In this document: positions 53,230-63,271 of the stretch, one piece after another
Layout of the letters: every line of letters begins with the position of its first letter
Position numbering within the stretch: position 1 is the stretch's first letter
Source: Anaerostipes butyraticus
GTDB lineage: Bacteria > Bacillota > Clostridia > Lachnospirales > Lachnospiraceae
Length of the DNA stretch: 64,000 nt
Assembly (NCBI RefSeq): GCF_016586355.1
Contig: NZ_BLYI01000062.1
Span: forward strand, 1-64,000
Reading direction: 5' to 3'
Made by a program: the position numbers and the translations under genes
The notes under the pieces: generated by a model
What the model was told of the DNA's origin: nothing
Database searches by the model: none
The model's input: the letters and a program-made list of their open reading frames with translations, nothing else

Positions 53230-54267
53230 ATGAAAAAAGCATATCAAAAAAAACATCTGAAAAAGAAGCGGCGATCGCCGCTGCGTACGATTCTTTTTCT
53301 TCTGCTGCTTCTGGTTTTGATCATCCTGATCTTCCTCGGCATCGCATTTGTAAAGCTTGGAAACATTCAGACAACCAGCTTAGATGAAACCCAGCTGGTA
53401 ACGGTCAGTGAAGACGCCAATATGCAGAATTACACGAACTATGCTCTTTTTGGCATTGATTCCCAGACAGGCAGCATGTCTGACACCGGGAACCGTTCTG
53501 ACTCGATCATCGTAGTCAGTGTTAACAACAAGACCAAAGATGTAAAACTTCTTTCCATTTACCGGGATACCTTTGTCAGCATCAATGGCCAGTACAATAA
53601 GATCAACGCGGCTTATTCCTGGGGCGGTCCGGTTCTTGCCGTCAGCACTATTAACCGAAATCTTGATCTGAATATCGAAAAATACGCCACTGTAAACTTT
53701 CAGATTATGGCAGACCTCGTGAATGCACTGGGCGGCATTGAAATGGATATCGATTCCAGCATTCTTGATAATCTTAACGACTATATTGGCGATATGAACC
53801 GGATCAACGGCGGAGATTCCCCTGAAATTCCAGCGGCAGGCACCTATACCCTGGACGGCAATCAGGCGGTAGCCTACTCAAGAATCCGTTATACAGCAGG
53901 CGGTGATCTGGCGAGAGCCGGAAGACAGAGAGAAGTCCTTCAAAAGATCTTTGAAAAAGGAAAGCGAAGTCCGTTAAAACTCATGTCAGCTATGGATGAC
54001 GTTCTTCCTCAGATCAAGACCAATATGGATCGTTCTGAATTATTCCGTATGCTGCTGTCTGTTTTCCGATATGATATTATCGATCAGCAGGGATTCCCAT
54101 GGGATCAGAAAGAAATGAAATATAATGGCACTTACTACGGCTTCCCGACAACCCTGGAAGAAAATGCCGTACGTGCTCATGAATATCTGTTCGGCACTTC
54201 CAATTACCAGGTCAGCGATGAGCTGGGAAGAATTAATCAGAAAATCATAAACCGTGTCGGCTCCTGA
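53230..54267 (+). CDS. LytR-CpsA-Psr (LCP) family glycopolymer ligase
   Basis: 345 residues from the ATG at 53230, just after GGAGG; an upstream TTG contains that site and is rejected. A basic N-terminus and one anchor helix (about 20-42) place the catalytic domain outside. ALFGIDSQTG, GNRSDSIIVVSVN, LLSIYRDTFV, NKINAAYSWGG and AYSRIRYTAGGDLARAGRQR carry the conserved Arg and Asp residues that hold the polyprenyl pyrophosphate. LCP enzymes join teichoic acids or capsule to peptidoglycan. Coupled with the priming transferase, it supplies both ends of one wall-glycan pathway. Confidence 0.92.
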   Translation: MKKAYQKKHLKKKRRSPLRTILFLLLLLVLIILIFLGIAFVKLGNIQTTSLDETQLVTVSEDANMQNYTNYALFGIDSQTGSMSDTGNRSDSIIVVSVNNKTKDVKLLSIYRDTFVSINGQYNKINAAYSWGGPVLAVSTINRNLDLNIEKYATVNFQIMADLVNALGGIEMDIDSSILDNLNDYIGDMNRINGGDSPEIPAAGTYTLDGNQAVAYSRIRYTAGGDLARAGRQREVLQKIFEKGKRSPLKLMSAMDDVLPQIKTNMDRSELFRMLLSVFRYDIIDQQGFPWDQKEMKYNGTYYGFPTTLEENAVRAHEYLFGTSNYQVSDELGRINQKIINRVGS

Positions 54268-54284
54268 CATAACAAACGCAAAAG

Positions 54285-54316
54285 TCCCCGCAGTTTTTCC
54301 CTGCGGGGATTTTTTA
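54285..54316 (+). terminator. Terminator between the LCP gene and the DUF1015 gene
   Basis: TCCCCGCAG (54285-54293) pairs with CTGCGGGGA (54301-54309), followed by TTTTTTA. It also reads as a hairpin with a shorter T run on the minus strand, so it may serve both converging genes. Confidence 0.85.
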
Positions 54317-54319
54317 TTT

Positions 54320-55561
54320 CTACCGTATTCTTCTTCCTTCAATATAATATCTTTTTTCACATGCATGACCCATGGAAAATGTTTTCCTTGGCAGAGTTCC
54401 ATCTGTCATAACACTTGGGAACAGCTGGTCTTTCTCAACTGCCGGCAGCAGAAATCCAATGGCCTTTTCCTGTCGTGCCAGCTTTTTCAGCACTCCGTCT
54501 CCATGGATATAATCCATCTCACCGGTATTTTCCGCCAGATACTCATCCAGAAATGTCTGCAGCTTATCTACCGGAAGCTGATTCTTTTTCAGATCCAGAT
54601 ATATCTTTCCCCGTTTCTTTCCTGAATACCAGGAAATCGGGAATCCTCCTTCCCTGCAGGAAGTCTCCTGCAGCTGTTCCATCAGTTCTTCTGTATCCAC
54701 GCTGGTAATGATCCTGTGGATCGGTTCAAATTCCTGCGCTTCGTCATGCAGGTTCTCAAGTTCCACCAGCGCGTATCTGGCCGGATGCTCTGAAAAATCC
54801 TCCTCCGGATGTGCCTGCTTTAACCGCTCATAACAGGCCTTGGCTGTGGCCAGTGAATGATTGCCGTCTCCCACAGCATATACCATCGGCGTTTCTCCAA
54901 ATTCCTTATATTTCTCCATCATCTGCTGTTCATATTCTTCTGTCCTGCGGACGAAAGCGTCAGTGTCTTCTCCCTGGATCAGCCATCCTGCCACATGGCC
55001 TCCGCCTTTCATCAGCTGGAAATCATACAGTTTTGTAAAACTCTTTTTCTTCCTGGTGATCGGCTCGATCAGCTTTTTCTTCTGATCATCGCACAGCAGA
55101 ATCACATGAGGCAGTTCCACAGATGCATTGTAGCGAATCTTCATTCTCGGCGGGATTCTCTCCATAACTGTTTTCTCCGTTGCCCGGATTTTAGCCTCTT
55201 TTCCCGGTGTATAACTGTATTCTTCCAGATCGATCCTTCCCACAATCCCTTTTCGGATTTTTCCATTCTGCAGAGTTCTCTCCACATAAATCAACGCATG
55301 CGGATAACTCCGGAACATCTGGTTGGTCAGATAACGATTCATCGTCTTATGTATTTTTTCAATTTCCTCTTTTTCTCTTCCACTCCCAAGTTCTACTTCC
55401 GGGAGAATCAGATGCAGCGCTGATGGCACATTCTGCACCTTTTCTCTTACTTCTTCCCAGTACTCCGGCTGAGAAGAATACTGATCACAGGCAATCACTG
55501 CCCATTTTCCCATGGAATCTACCCGCGGCATTAAGATATCTGCCGGTAAAAACGTATTCAC
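54320..55561 (-). CDS. DUF1015 family protein
   Basis: 413 residues. LPADILMPRVDSMGKWAVIA is the start typical of the family; YAVGDGNHSLATAKACYE near residue 230 and ALVELENLHDEA are conserved. The GDGNHS motif resembles a nucleotide- or metal-binding loop, but no activity is established to my knowledge. Not obviously part of the wall-glycan cluster that begins 30 bases upstream, although it may share its transcript. Confidence 0.85.
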   Translation of the reverse strand: MNTFLPADILMPRVDSMGKWAVIACDQYSSQPEYWEEVREKVQNVPSALHLILPEVELGSGREKEEIEKIHKTMNRYLTNQMFRSYPHALIYVERTLQNGKIRKGIVGRIDLEEYSYTPGKEAKIRATEKTVMERIPPRMKIRYNASVELPHVILLCDDQKKKLIEPITRKKKSFTKLYDFQLMKGGGHVAGWLIQGEDTDAFVRRTEEYEQQMMEKYKEFGETPMVYAVGDGNHSLATAKACYERLKQAHPEEDFSEHPARYALVELENLHDEAQEFEPIHRIITSVDTEELMEQLQETSCREGGFPISWYSGKKRGKIYLDLKKNQLPVDKLQTFLDEYLAENTGEMDYIHGDGVLKKLARQEKAIGFLLPAVEKDQLFPSVMTDGTLPRKTFSMGHACEKRYYIEGRRIR

Positions 55562-55591
55562 TTCTTACAGCTTCCTTTCTTTCATCCTTTT

Positions 55592-56761
55592 TTATGATAT
55601 GTCTTTCAGAAACTCCAGCAGTTTTCTTCCGACTGCTTTCTGCCCCTGCGCACAGTAAAACAGATCCCTTACGCGCCTGCGCTCCTCTCTCCACTGATCT
55701 TCTCCCTGGAAAATCAGATCCAGCTCATCCAGCAGCTGCCCAAATGTCTCTGCCTTGTATCCTGGCGTTACCTCATCATAGTCATAATACATTTCTCTGT
55801 CCGTCCTTAAGTAGTCCTGATAATCAAAATCATAAAATACCATCGGCCGGTCCAGCAGCAAATAGTCAATATAGGTACTGGAATAATCGGTAATCAGCAG
55901 ATCTGTATCCATTAAAAGTTCCTGGATGTCCATTGACTTGTCTGTGATATCCGCAATATTGGAATATCCGGAAAAATCAACCGGATCCTCCTGATGATAA
56001 AAATGGCGTTTTATGACAAATACGGCATGATGCTCCTGGCACCACTGATTCAATCTCTGAAAATCAAAATGTTCCTCCAGCGGAAACAGAATCCTGCCTT
56101 CCTGCCTGTGGGTCGGGGCATATAAGATGATTTTCCGGCCCCGTGCCGCATTCCTCAGTCTGTGCTGAACCGGAAATTTTCCTTCTCTATCAAAAAAAAT
56201 GTCATTTCTGGGCTGCCCCACTACCAGAATATGATCCGACGGCCTGCGAAATGCACTCTCATAAATTGGCTTATAATTCTCACTTGTAGCTGCCACATAC
56301 TCTCTTCCCAAAGGAATCTGCTGGATCAGACGCCGGATCTTCTGTCCTCTGCTGTCCCAGTTTTTCACCTTATCATCGTCATAACCTACTTTTTTCAGCG
56401 GAACGCCGTGCCATAAGTTCAGAAAAACCGCTCTTCCAAGAAAGGCATGATTCAGATCACTGATTCCATTGCAGACAACTGCGTATTTCGCCCGAAGCTG
56501 CATCCAGATCCCTTTCAGGCTGTGAGACAGATAAGCTTCATATCCCATAGCGCGGACCTGACGGCACACATCCGGATTCTTTGTAATCCAGACCGGACGG
56601 ATTTCAGGATCATCCTGAGCCTCTAAAAACAGATATTTCGGATTATCCGCGAACTTTTCCCCCAGCCATGCGCCGAATACATAAATCTTTCGGCTGCGTG
56701 GGAAGAGGCATGATAAATACATAATAAAATATTTTATTAACAATCCTGCTGCGTTTTTCAT
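55592..56761 (-). CDS. CDP-glycerol glycerophosphotransferase family protein (TagB/TagF-like)
   Basis: 389 residues, single catalytic domain without the extra N-terminal unit of long TagF. FLNLWHGVPLKKVGY, ILYAPTHRQEG, VIKRHFY and LLITDYSSTYIDYLLLDRP are the family motifs; the two His residues act in catalysis. An amphipathic N-terminus (LIKYFIMYLSCLF) should sit on the membrane. It would add glycerol- or ribitol-phosphate to a lipid-linked glycan. TagD, which makes the donor, is encoded nearby, favouring glycerol phosphate. Five bases after the GT2 gene. Confidence 0.9.
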   Translation of the reverse strand: MKNAAGLLIKYFIMYLSCLFPRSRKIYVFGAWLGEKFADNPKYLFLEAQDDPEIRPVWITKNPDVCRQVRAMGYEAYLSHSLKGIWMQLRAKYAVVCNGISDLNHAFLGRAVFLNLWHGVPLKKVGYDDDKVKNWDSRGQKIRRLIQQIPLGREYVAATSENYKPIYESAFRRPSDHILVVGQPRNDIFFDREGKFPVQHRLRNAARGRKIILYAPTHRQEGRILFPLEEHFDFQRLNQWCQEHHAVFVIKRHFYHQEDPVDFSGYSNIADITDKSMDIQELLMDTDLLITDYSSTYIDYLLLDRPMVFYDFDYQDYLRTDREMYYDYDEVTPGYKAETFGQLLDELDLIFQGEDQWREERRRVRDLFYCAQGQKAVGRKLLEFLKDIS

Positions 56762-56765
56762 ATTC

Positions 56766-57701
56766 TTATCCCCAAAGCCACTGCATCAGCTTTCTGATCC
56801 TTCCTTCTTTTAATACCTGGTTATGCCTGTAAAATGCCAGACGGCGTAATTTTCCTTTATAGTACAGCTCCCCATAATTTTTCAGCAGTTCATAGCTGTC
56901 CAGATCCTGAATTTCTTTTCCATAAGTACCTACAAACCCCTGGATCTGCTCCATGGATTCAATCATCATTCTCCGGTAGGAATTCTTTCCTTCTTTCAGC
57001 CGGCCGTACAGAAATTTAACATTCATGGCATCCTTGGCCCCTACCGAATTATGCCCATGCTGACGGTACAGCATCGTCGGCTCATTTACAAAACCAATCT
57101 TTCCAAATACTTTGGCGATCAGCGCTGCCCAGTAATCATGCATAATAATCTTCGGAATCGGAAGCTGCCGCAGGAAAAACTGCTGCAGACACCGGTTGAT
57201 CATTACCGTACACCCTGTCACCGAATTCTGCACGATCAGACGATTCAGCATGACTCGCTTTGGCAGGTTAGCATACTGAAAAAAAGATTCTGCCACCATT
57301 TCCAGATTCTCATCTACCACAGACAAATCAGAATGCACCAGAATCGGCACCTTATCGCCATACCGGGTCTCCAGCGCCTCCATCTTCTGAAGCGTCAGAT
57401 AGATCTTGTCTCTCTTCCACACATCATCCTGGTCACAGAACATAAAATGCGGACCATAGGAATTTCGAAGCAGATTGATAAAATTTCCTTTTGCGCTTCC
57501 AAACGGAGGATTATTTTCATAAATCGTCACCTGGTTCGGATGTTCTTTCTGAAATTCCCTTAAAATTTCCAGCGTCTGATCCGTAGAACCATCATCGCCG
57601 ACCACCAGCTGCCAATTCTCATATGTCTGGGCCGCAATAGATTCTAACTGCGCTTTTAAATATTTTTCTCCATTCAGCGTCGCTAAAAGAATCGTTACCA
57701 T
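56766..57701 (-). CDS. Family 2 glycosyltransferase, rhamnosyltransferase-like
   Basis: 311 residues. VTILLATLNGEKYLKAQLES, VVGDDGSTDQT and FMFCDQDDVWKRDKI are characteristic of RgpB/RfbN-type transferases that often use dTDP-rhamnose. A YWAALIAKVFG helix and MLYRQHGHNSVGA follow. Lies between two CDP-glycerol-transferase genes, so it probably decorates or extends the same wall polymer. No dTDP-rhamnose genes are in the window, so the donor is uncertain. Confidence 0.88.
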   Translation of the reverse strand: MVTILLATLNGEKYLKAQLESIAAQTYENWQLVVGDDGSTDQTLEILREFQKEHPNQVTIYENNPPFGSAKGNFINLLRNSYGPHFMFCDQDDVWKRDKIYLTLQKMEALETRYGDKVPILVHSDLSVVDENLEMVAESFFQYANLPKRVMLNRLIVQNSVTGCTVMINRCLQQFFLRQLPIPKIIMHDYWAALIAKVFGKIGFVNEPTMLYRQHGHNSVGAKDAMNVKFLYGRLKEGKNSYRRMMIESMEQIQGFVGTYGKEIQDLDSYELLKNYGELYYKGKLRRLAFYRHNQVLKEGRIRKLMQWLWG

Positions 57702-57766
57702 AAGACACTAACCTCCTACTTTGTATCTTCCAGGAAAAGAACCTGCTTTTTCATCTGCCAAAATTT

Positions 57767-58951
57767 CTAAGCTTCTTTTGTTTTCTCCTGAATCAAATCT
57801 ATGATCTTTCTGGAAGCTTCTCCACAATCTACATTGTTGAATTTATCGTGGTAAGCTTTGTATTTTTCCTCCCAGTCTTCTTCCCGGTAATTCTGAATAT
57901 CCGAAATCAATGTTTCTGTATCCTGGGAAATCGGTCCCGGAATCTCATTGATAAAATCAAAGTAGAAACCTCTCAGATGATTCTGATAATCTTCCAGATC
58001 ATAGGCAAAAAAGAACATCGGACGGTTCAAAAGACTGTAATCAAACATAACAGAAGAATAATCTGTAATCAGGATATCAGAGACAAGATACAGCCATGCA
58101 ATATCTTTCGTCTCATCAAAAGTATATATAAAACCTTCATATGGTGTCCAGTCTATATTTTCAGATACCAGATAATGATATTTCACAATCATGCAGTATT
58201 CATCAGAAAAAGCCTCCCGCATCCTGTCAAAATCTAATTCTGTAGCAAATTTATAAGCCCCTTTCTGATAAAATTCATTGTCTCTCCAGGTAGGCGCATA
58301 CAGCATAATCTTTTTATCCAGAGGGAGCCCTAACTTTTCTTTCAGGTCCCTGATATCTTTTTCATTATTTTTCTGGAATAAGACATCGTTTCTCGGATAC
58401 CCAATCTCTAAAATCGGCTTATTGGCAAAATCAAAGCAGGATTTAAATACTTCCGTGGAAAACTTATTCTGGGACACAAGATAATCCCAGTCCCTGCATG
58501 CAATGCGGAAATTTTCATGATACCTCTCAATGTTCTGATTCCCTGCCATATCCATCTGATCCATATCCAGCGCCAGTTTTTTCAGAGGCGTTCCATGCCA
58601 TGTCTGAATATACACCGTATCCTTTTTCTTTACATACATCTTTTCCTGCCGGCTGTCGAACACCCAGAATTTTGCTCTCATCAGATTCCAGAAAAATTCC
58701 GGATAATTGCGCCTTATTTTACGGCATTTCCCCGGTACTTCAATGGATGTATCCAGCAGGATCCATGCGCAGTCATATTTCTGATCCAGTCCCTGCCGGA
58801 CCATTTCCTCATAAATATACTTTGGATTTCCTGTATAATTCACGCCGTTATTACTCTGAAACAAAATCAGATTTTTTTTCAACGGCATTGCCGGCGTCAG
58901 ACGTTTATAAGCTGCAATAATGATTTTTTTAATAAACTGTTTAATATTCAC
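57767..58951 (-). CDS. CDP-glycerol glycerophosphotransferase family protein (TagB/TagF-like)
   Basis: 394 residues, GTG start after GGAAGAAAC. YIQTWHGTPLKKLALDMD, MLYAPTWRDNEFYQK, YHYLVSENI and ILITDYSSVMFDYSLLNRP mark the family; RKIRRNYPEFFWNLMRAKFW is the usual run before the catalytic centre. Same length class as the paralogue at 55592-56761 but clearly divergent, so they likely catalyse successive steps (primer then polymer). A possible promoter (TATAAT at 59049-59054, GGGACA 17 bp upstream) precedes it. Confidence 0.9.
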   Translation of the reverse strand: MNIKQFIKKIIIAAYKRLTPAMPLKKNLILFQSNNGVNYTGNPKYIYEEMVRQGLDQKYDCAWILLDTSIEVPGKCRKIRRNYPEFFWNLMRAKFWVFDSRQEKMYVKKKDTVYIQTWHGTPLKKLALDMDQMDMAGNQNIERYHENFRIACRDWDYLVSQNKFSTEVFKSCFDFANKPILEIGYPRNDVLFQKNNEKDIRDLKEKLGLPLDKKIMLYAPTWRDNEFYQKGAYKFATELDFDRMREAFSDEYCMIVKYHYLVSENIDWTPYEGFIYTFDETKDIAWLYLVSDILITDYSSVMFDYSLLNRPMFFFAYDLEDYQNHLRGFYFDFINEIPGPISQDTETLISDIQNYREEDWEEKYKAYHDKFNNVDCGEASRKIIDLIQEKTKEA

Positions 58952-59048
58952 GTTTCTTCCTTCCTTATCTGTCCTTCATTTTCCACAGAAAAGTACCAAA
59001 TTTTATACAACAGTCTATTATTTATTCTAAAAAATCTGATACTTTTAT

Positions 59049-59077
59049 ATTATATCACAATCACAAAACTGTGTCCC
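59049..59077 (-). promoter_or_regulatory. Possible promoter of the 57767-58951 gene
   Basis: Minus strand: GGGACA (59072-59077), 17-bp spacer, TATAAT (59049-59054), about 100 bp before the GTG. The -35 matches only in part. Confidence 0.4.
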
Positions 59078-59178
59078 TGATACATTAAAAAAGAATTTCT
59101 TCTTACAAACAGTATAACCATTTGCAGTTGAAATTCCTTTTTAATTTCATTATTCCATACTTTTCCTTTTATATCCTT

Positions 59179-60078
59179 TTAATTCTTCTCAGCAATACTT
59201 TGGATATATGCCATTACCTGATCTTTCAGTTCCGGACGCTCCAGCGCAAAGTCAATGGTTGCCTTAATGAATCCGAATTTATCTCCCACATCATAACGGG
59301 TTCCCTCAAAATCATAGGCATAGACAGCCTGAGTATCAATGAGACGACAGATTGCATCTGTCAGCTGAATTTCTCCGCCGGCGCCGGCTTCCTGACTCTC
59401 CAGCAGTTCAAAAATCTCCGGCGTCAGTACATAACGGCCTAAAACAGCCATCTGGCTTGGCGCTTCCTCCTGACTCGGTTTCTCTACCATGTTATCCAAT
59501 TTCACCGCGCGTCCATCTGCCGGAACATTCTGGTTCGGCGCTACGATTCCATATTTGCTGACCTGATCTTCCGCAACCGTCTGAACTCCTACCACAGAAG
59601 CATGATGCTTATCATAGGCATGAATCAGCTGCTTCAGCGCCGGTTCGCCTCCTTTATTGATAACTACATCATCTCCCAGAAGCACAGCAAACGGTTCATT
59701 GCCAATGAAAGATTTTGCGCATAATACCGCATGTCCCAGCCCTTTCGGTTCTTTCTGACGAACATAATAAATATTTGCCATATTGGCGATGTCGTTGATC
59801 ATCTCAACTTCTTTCATCTTACCGGATTCTGTTAAACGTGCCTCCAGCTCATAATCTTTGTCAAAATGGTTTTCCATGCAGTGTTTATTAGAATTGGTAA
59901 TAATCAGAATCTCTTCGATGCCGCTGGCAACCGCCTCCTCGACGATATACTGTACCGTAGGGATATCTACGATGGGCAGCATTTCTTTTGGAATTGCCTT
60001 CGTCGCCGGCAAAAATCTTGTTCCCAATCCTGCGGCCGGAATAACGGCCTTCCTTACTTTTTGAGTTTGTTTACTCAT
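59179..60078 (-). CDS. galU: UTP-glucose-1-phosphate uridylyltransferase
   Basis: 299 residues from the ATG at 60076-60078, six bases after [27 protein letters not shown] is the nucleotide-binding loop; [20 protein letters not shown] and [14 protein letters not shown] are further GalU blocks. Makes UDP-glucose for wall and capsule glycosyltransferases. Its ATGAGTAA overlaps the stop of tagD by eight bases, so both are translated together; that UDP-glucose feeds this wall polymer is a reasonable inference. Confidence 0.93.
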   Translation of the reverse strand: MSKQTQKVRKAVIPAAGLGTRFLPATKAIPKEMLPIVDIPTVQYIVEEAVASGIEEILIITNSNKHCMENHFDKDYELEARLTESGKMKEVEMINDIANMANIYYVRQKEPKGLGHAVLCAKSFIGNEPFAVLLGDDVVINKGGEPALKQLIHAYDKHHASVVGVQTVAEDQVSKYGIVAPNQNVPADGRAVKLDNMVEKPSQEEAPSQMAVLGRYVLTPEIFELLESQEAGAGGEIQLTDAICRLIDTQAVYAYDFEGTRYDVGDKFGFIKATIDFALERPELKDQVMAYIQSIAEKN

Positions 60079-60511
60079 TCGCATCCTCCTTGTTCTCCTC
60101 ATCCTCTTCTTTTCCTTGTGTACCTAATCCAAGATCCTCTTTGATCTTTGTAGTAGAAATTCCTTCTGTTCTAGGGAGATATACGACTTCACAGTAATCT
60201 TTCAGGAAATCAAATTTCCCTTTCCAGTCATCCCCCATCACAAAGGTATCCACATGATATTCCTTTACATCTGAAATTTTTTGATCCCAACTTACTTCAG
60301 GAATAACCAAATCTACGTATCGTACAGCTTCTACCAGCTTTTTGCGTTCCTCATAAGTAAAATAACATTTTTTATGTTTCTGCTCCCAGTTAAATTCATC
60401 AGTAGAAACTACCACAATCAGATAATCTCCTAATTCTTTCGCTCTTCTGAGCAGATTGATATGTCCTGCGTGCAACAGATCAAAAGTTCCATACGTAATT
60501 ACCTTCTTCAT
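60071..60511 (-). CDS. tagD: Glycerol-3-phosphate cytidylyltransferase
   Basis: 146 residues. [20 protein letters not shown] with the HxGH nucleotidyl-transfer motif, and [14 protein letters not shown] near the end, the cytidylyltransferase signature. Makes CDP-glycerol, donor for the three phosphotransferases in this cluster. A charged tail ([14 protein letters not shown]) of about 15 residues extends beyond Bacillus TagD and overlaps the galU start, so it may exist mainly for coupling. 23 bases after the TagH-like gene. Confidence 0.93.
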   Translation of the reverse strand: MKKVITYGTFDLLHAGHINLLRRAKELGDYLIVVVSTDEFNWEQKHKKCYFTYEERKKLVEAVRYVDLVIPEVSWDQKISDVKEYHVDTFVMGDDWKGKFDFLKDYCEVVYLPRTEGISTTKIKEDLGLGTQGKEEDEENKEDANE

Positions 60512-60534
60512 GAGCCAAGATACCTCTTTCTTAT

Positions 60535-61275
60535 TTATTTTGTTTTTTCCAAATATACTTCACTTACCTCATCAATTCCACCCTCAGCAATAATCCTTCC
60601 CTTTTCAAGCAAAATTGCTTTATTGCAAAGTCTCTTTACCTGATCCAGAGAATGTGACACAAACAATACAGTAACACCTTTATCAAACATACTCATAATC
60701 TTTGCCTCACTCTTTTTCCGAAACTTGGCATCACCAACAGACAAGACCTCATCCAGAATCAGAATATCCGGTTCTACCAGTGTTGCCACAGAAAATCCCA
60801 GTCTGGATTTCATTCCAGAAGAGTAATTTTTAACCGGAACATCAATAAATTTTCCCAATTCTGAAAATTCAATGATCTCATCCAGTTTCTCATCCAGAAA
60901 CTTCTTGGAAAAACCAAGGACCGCACCATATAAATAAATATTCTCTCTTCCTGTGTACTGCTGGTCAAAACCAGCACCCAATTCCAACAGAGGCGCAATC
61001 TTTCCTTTGGAAGTTACTGTTCCTTCAGTCGCTTTCAGCACTCCCGCAATCACCTTAAGCAGGGTACTTTTCCCTGCCCCGTTCAGTCCCAGAATTCCTA
61101 ATCGGTCACCTTTATTTAAAGTAAAACTAACATCCTTTAATGCCCAGAACTCATTGTAGGAAATCTGATGTTTCAGCAGTTTTATAATATAATCTTTTAA
61201 ATCATCTACCTTTTCCTGACTCAGGTTAAATTTCATGCCGACATGTTCTACCCGCAATACTTCTTTCTTCGCCAT
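60535..61275 (-). CDS. tagH: TagH-like ABC transporter ATP-binding protein
   Basis: 246 residues, much shorter than Bacillus TagH, which has a long C-terminal extension. Walker [13 protein letters not shown], the signature [15 protein letters not shown], Walker [14 protein letters not shown] and the switch His in [10 protein letters not shown]. Powers export of undecaprenyl-diphosphate-linked teichoic-acid-type polymer through the permease encoded nine bases upstream. Substrate set by context. Confidence 0.92.
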   Translation of the reverse strand: MAKKEVLRVEHVGMKFNLSQEKVDDLKDYIIKLLKHQISYNEFWALKDVSFTLNKGDRLGILGLNGAGKSTLLKVIAGVLKATEGTVTSKGKIAPLLELGAGFDQQYTGRENIYLYGAVLGFSKKFLDEKLDEIIEFSELGKFIDVPVKNYSSGMKSRLGFSVATLVEPDILILDEVLSVGDAKFRKKSEAKIMSMFDKGVTVLFVSHSLDQVKRLCNKAILLEKGRIIAEGGIDEVSEVYLEKTK

Positions 61276-61284
61276 GACACCCTC

Positions 61285-62061
61285 CTAAATATGCAGAATA
61301 AATTCGTCCTGCTTCTTATAAAAGAAATACAGTCCCACAATCACTGACACAATCGCGAACACAATGGATGCTGCCAGAAACTTCATATTCATCGGCCGTC
61401 CAAATACCGCCTGTCTGAAGTTATGAATCAGCAAATACAATGGATTGCATTTCAAAATCCATCCAAATCCGGAATTCAATAATCTCTCCGGATAATAGAA
61501 AATCGCAGACGCATACATAATGATCATCAGTCCCACAGACCAGAGATATTCCAGATCACGGAAAAAAACTGCCAGAGTGGAAAGAATCATTCCAACGCCG
61601 AATGCCGTAAACAAAATCAAAATCAGCGGCACAACCGCCTGCAGCATATATATCGTAGGATACACTTTCAATACAATTCCTACCGCTACCAGTACAATCA
61701 GAGAAATCAGAAAAATAATATAGTTAAACAGCACACTGGATAACGGATAAATATACTTCGGAACATAAACTTTCTTGATCATCCCCGCATTGGTCCGGAT
61801 GGCCTTCATGGCTCCATTAGTCCCTGAGGAGAAGAAACTGTACATCAGTCTTCCGCACAGGATATAAACCGGAAAATGCGGATCGTCATTTCCAAACAGA
61901 GTTCCAAATACAATACTCAGAACAATCATTGTGAGCAGCGGTTCCAGAAGAGTCCAGAGGATTCCCAGATAAGACCGCCGGTACTTTAACTTGACACCTT
62001 TTTTTACAAGCTCCCATAGCAGGAACCTGTACTTCTTAAAATTCTCAATATAAGTTTTCAT
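61285..62061 (-). CDS. tagG: TagG-like ABC-2 polysaccharide export permease
   Basis: 258 residues with six transmembrane helices. KGVKLKYRRSYLGILWTLLEP is the classic cytosolic entry of polysaccharide ABC-2 permeases and is followed by VFGTLFGND. Pairs with the TagH-like ATPase to flip a finished wall polymer. First gene of a promoter-tagG-tagH-tagD-galU operon, with GAGAAAGG before the ATG. Confidence 0.92.
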   Translation of the reverse strand: MKTYIENFKKYRFLLWELVKKGVKLKYRRSYLGILWTLLEPLLTMIVLSIVFGTLFGNDDPHFPVYILCGRLMYSFFSSGTNGAMKAIRTNAGMIKKVYVPKYIYPLSSVLFNYIIFLISLIVLVAVGIVLKVYPTIYMLQAVVPLILILFTAFGVGMILSTLAVFFRDLEYLWSVGLMIIMYASAIFYYPERLLNSGFGWILKCNPLYLLIHNFRQAVFGRPMNMKFLAASIVFAIVSVIVGLYFFYKKQDEFILHI

Positions 62062-62094
62062 TACCTTTCTCCATTTTCGAACATTCTCTGCTTT

Positions 62095-62123
62095 ATTATA
62101 CTATCGAATGCGCAATTATTCAA
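62095..62123 (-). promoter_or_regulatory. Promoter of the tagG-tagH-tagD-galU operon
   Basis: Minus strand: TTGAAT (62118-62123), 17-bp spacer, TATAAT (62095-62100), 34 bp before the tagG ATG. Near-consensus. Confidence 0.7.
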
Positions 62124-62134
62124 CATTTCCGGTA

Positions 62135-63190
62135 CTAAAACTTACCAATCATAAACTTTGCTCTTTCATTAATAAATGTAATAATGGAATATTCCAGAAT
62201 CAGTACAATGGCCAGAGCTCCCAGGCTGTCCAAATAGTATCTCCAGGACAGCGCTTCCACGGCTCCGGATATTTCCTGCCATCCCACTTTTCCGACAGCC
62301 AGGATATAAAACGCTCTCTGTGTCGACATAAGAATCAGGGAGTTCCTGCCAAAATAATTAAGGATTGGAAAACTCCAGTATTTTTCCAAAAACTGAAATA
62401 CAAACAGGGCTCCGAACGATCCCAGAATTCCTCCGATGAAAAATAATTCCGGGTGAATGCCAAAATCCATATGATTCATATCCACTTCCATATTCTGCTG
62501 TGACAGATAAATATTGATAACAGAAAATATAATCCCTGCCCCAAACAGCAGTTCCCCGTTTTGGATCTGCTGACATAATCTGCAGCCCAGATATCCAATG
62601 TACAGATACCACAATGCTACAATGGTTTTCCCTGCCGGAAACAGCACAAAAGACACTCTTTCATACCACAGCGGCGACAAAACCATCTGCAGCTGTTCCA
62701 GATATCCGCCGTACCATGTGGCAATTAGCGGTGGCAGCAGAATCACCAGCAGTTTCACTATTCTCGGAGCATATCGAATCAAACAGTAAAACAAAATTTC
62801 TGCAAAGAACAGCACCGGCAGAAACCAGAGAGCAAAAATACCTCTCAAAGTAATGGTCGCAAAAATGTAGGATTTGATAGAATCCATATTGACCGCATTC
62901 TGCAGGACCATAGCAAAATAACGAAAAGTAATTCCAAATGCACTGAACAGCACATATGGCACCATCAATGATTTGAGCAGTTTAAAAACATATCTTTTCA
63001 AAGTCTGTTTCTCATAAGAATTTGTATAGCAGATCAAATATCCTGCTGCAACAAAGAAAATACTCAATTTCATGGATGACATCCACTGATCCAGAGGATT
63101 TGCCAGGGTTGTCACATGCCCCAAAGTTACCATCAATATTCCTAACCCCTTGCATAAATCAATATACTTTATTCGATTCTTTTCTTCCAT
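62135..63190 (-). CDS. Membrane acyltransferase 3 family protein
   Basis: 351 residues, about ten transmembrane helices. RIKYIDLCKGLGILMVTLGH at the start and SIFFVAAGYLICY are the hallmark of the acyltransferase 3 family (OatA, WecH, NodX type). The conserved His in TLGHV is expected at the active site. It would carry acetyl or succinyl groups across the membrane onto a wall glycan or peptidoglycan. Sits between the exporter operon and a third CDP-glycerol-type transferase, so the target is likely the same polymer. No extracellular SGNH domain is fused. Confidence 0.88.
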   Translation of the reverse strand: MEEKNRIKYIDLCKGLGILMVTLGHVTTLANPLDQWMSSMKLSIFFVAAGYLICYTNSYEKQTLKRYVFKLLKSLMVPYVLFSAFGITFRYFAMVLQNAVNMDSIKSYIFATITLRGIFALWFLPVLFFAEILFYCLIRYAPRIVKLLVILLPPLIATWYGGYLEQLQMVLSPLWYERVSFVLFPAGKTIVALWYLYIGYLGCRLCQQIQNGELLFGAGIIFSVINIYLSQQNMEVDMNHMDFGIHPELFFIGGILGSFGALFVFQFLEKYWSFPILNYFGRNSLILMSTQRAFYILAVGKVGWQEISGAVEALSWRYYLDSLGALAIVLILEYSIITFINERAKFMIGKF

Positions 63191-63271
63191 TTTTTATCCT
63201 TCTACACTCTCTAACTTATTTTTTATCATCCTCCTACACTTACCTCTTTTATCCTTTTCTTATATTTTTAA

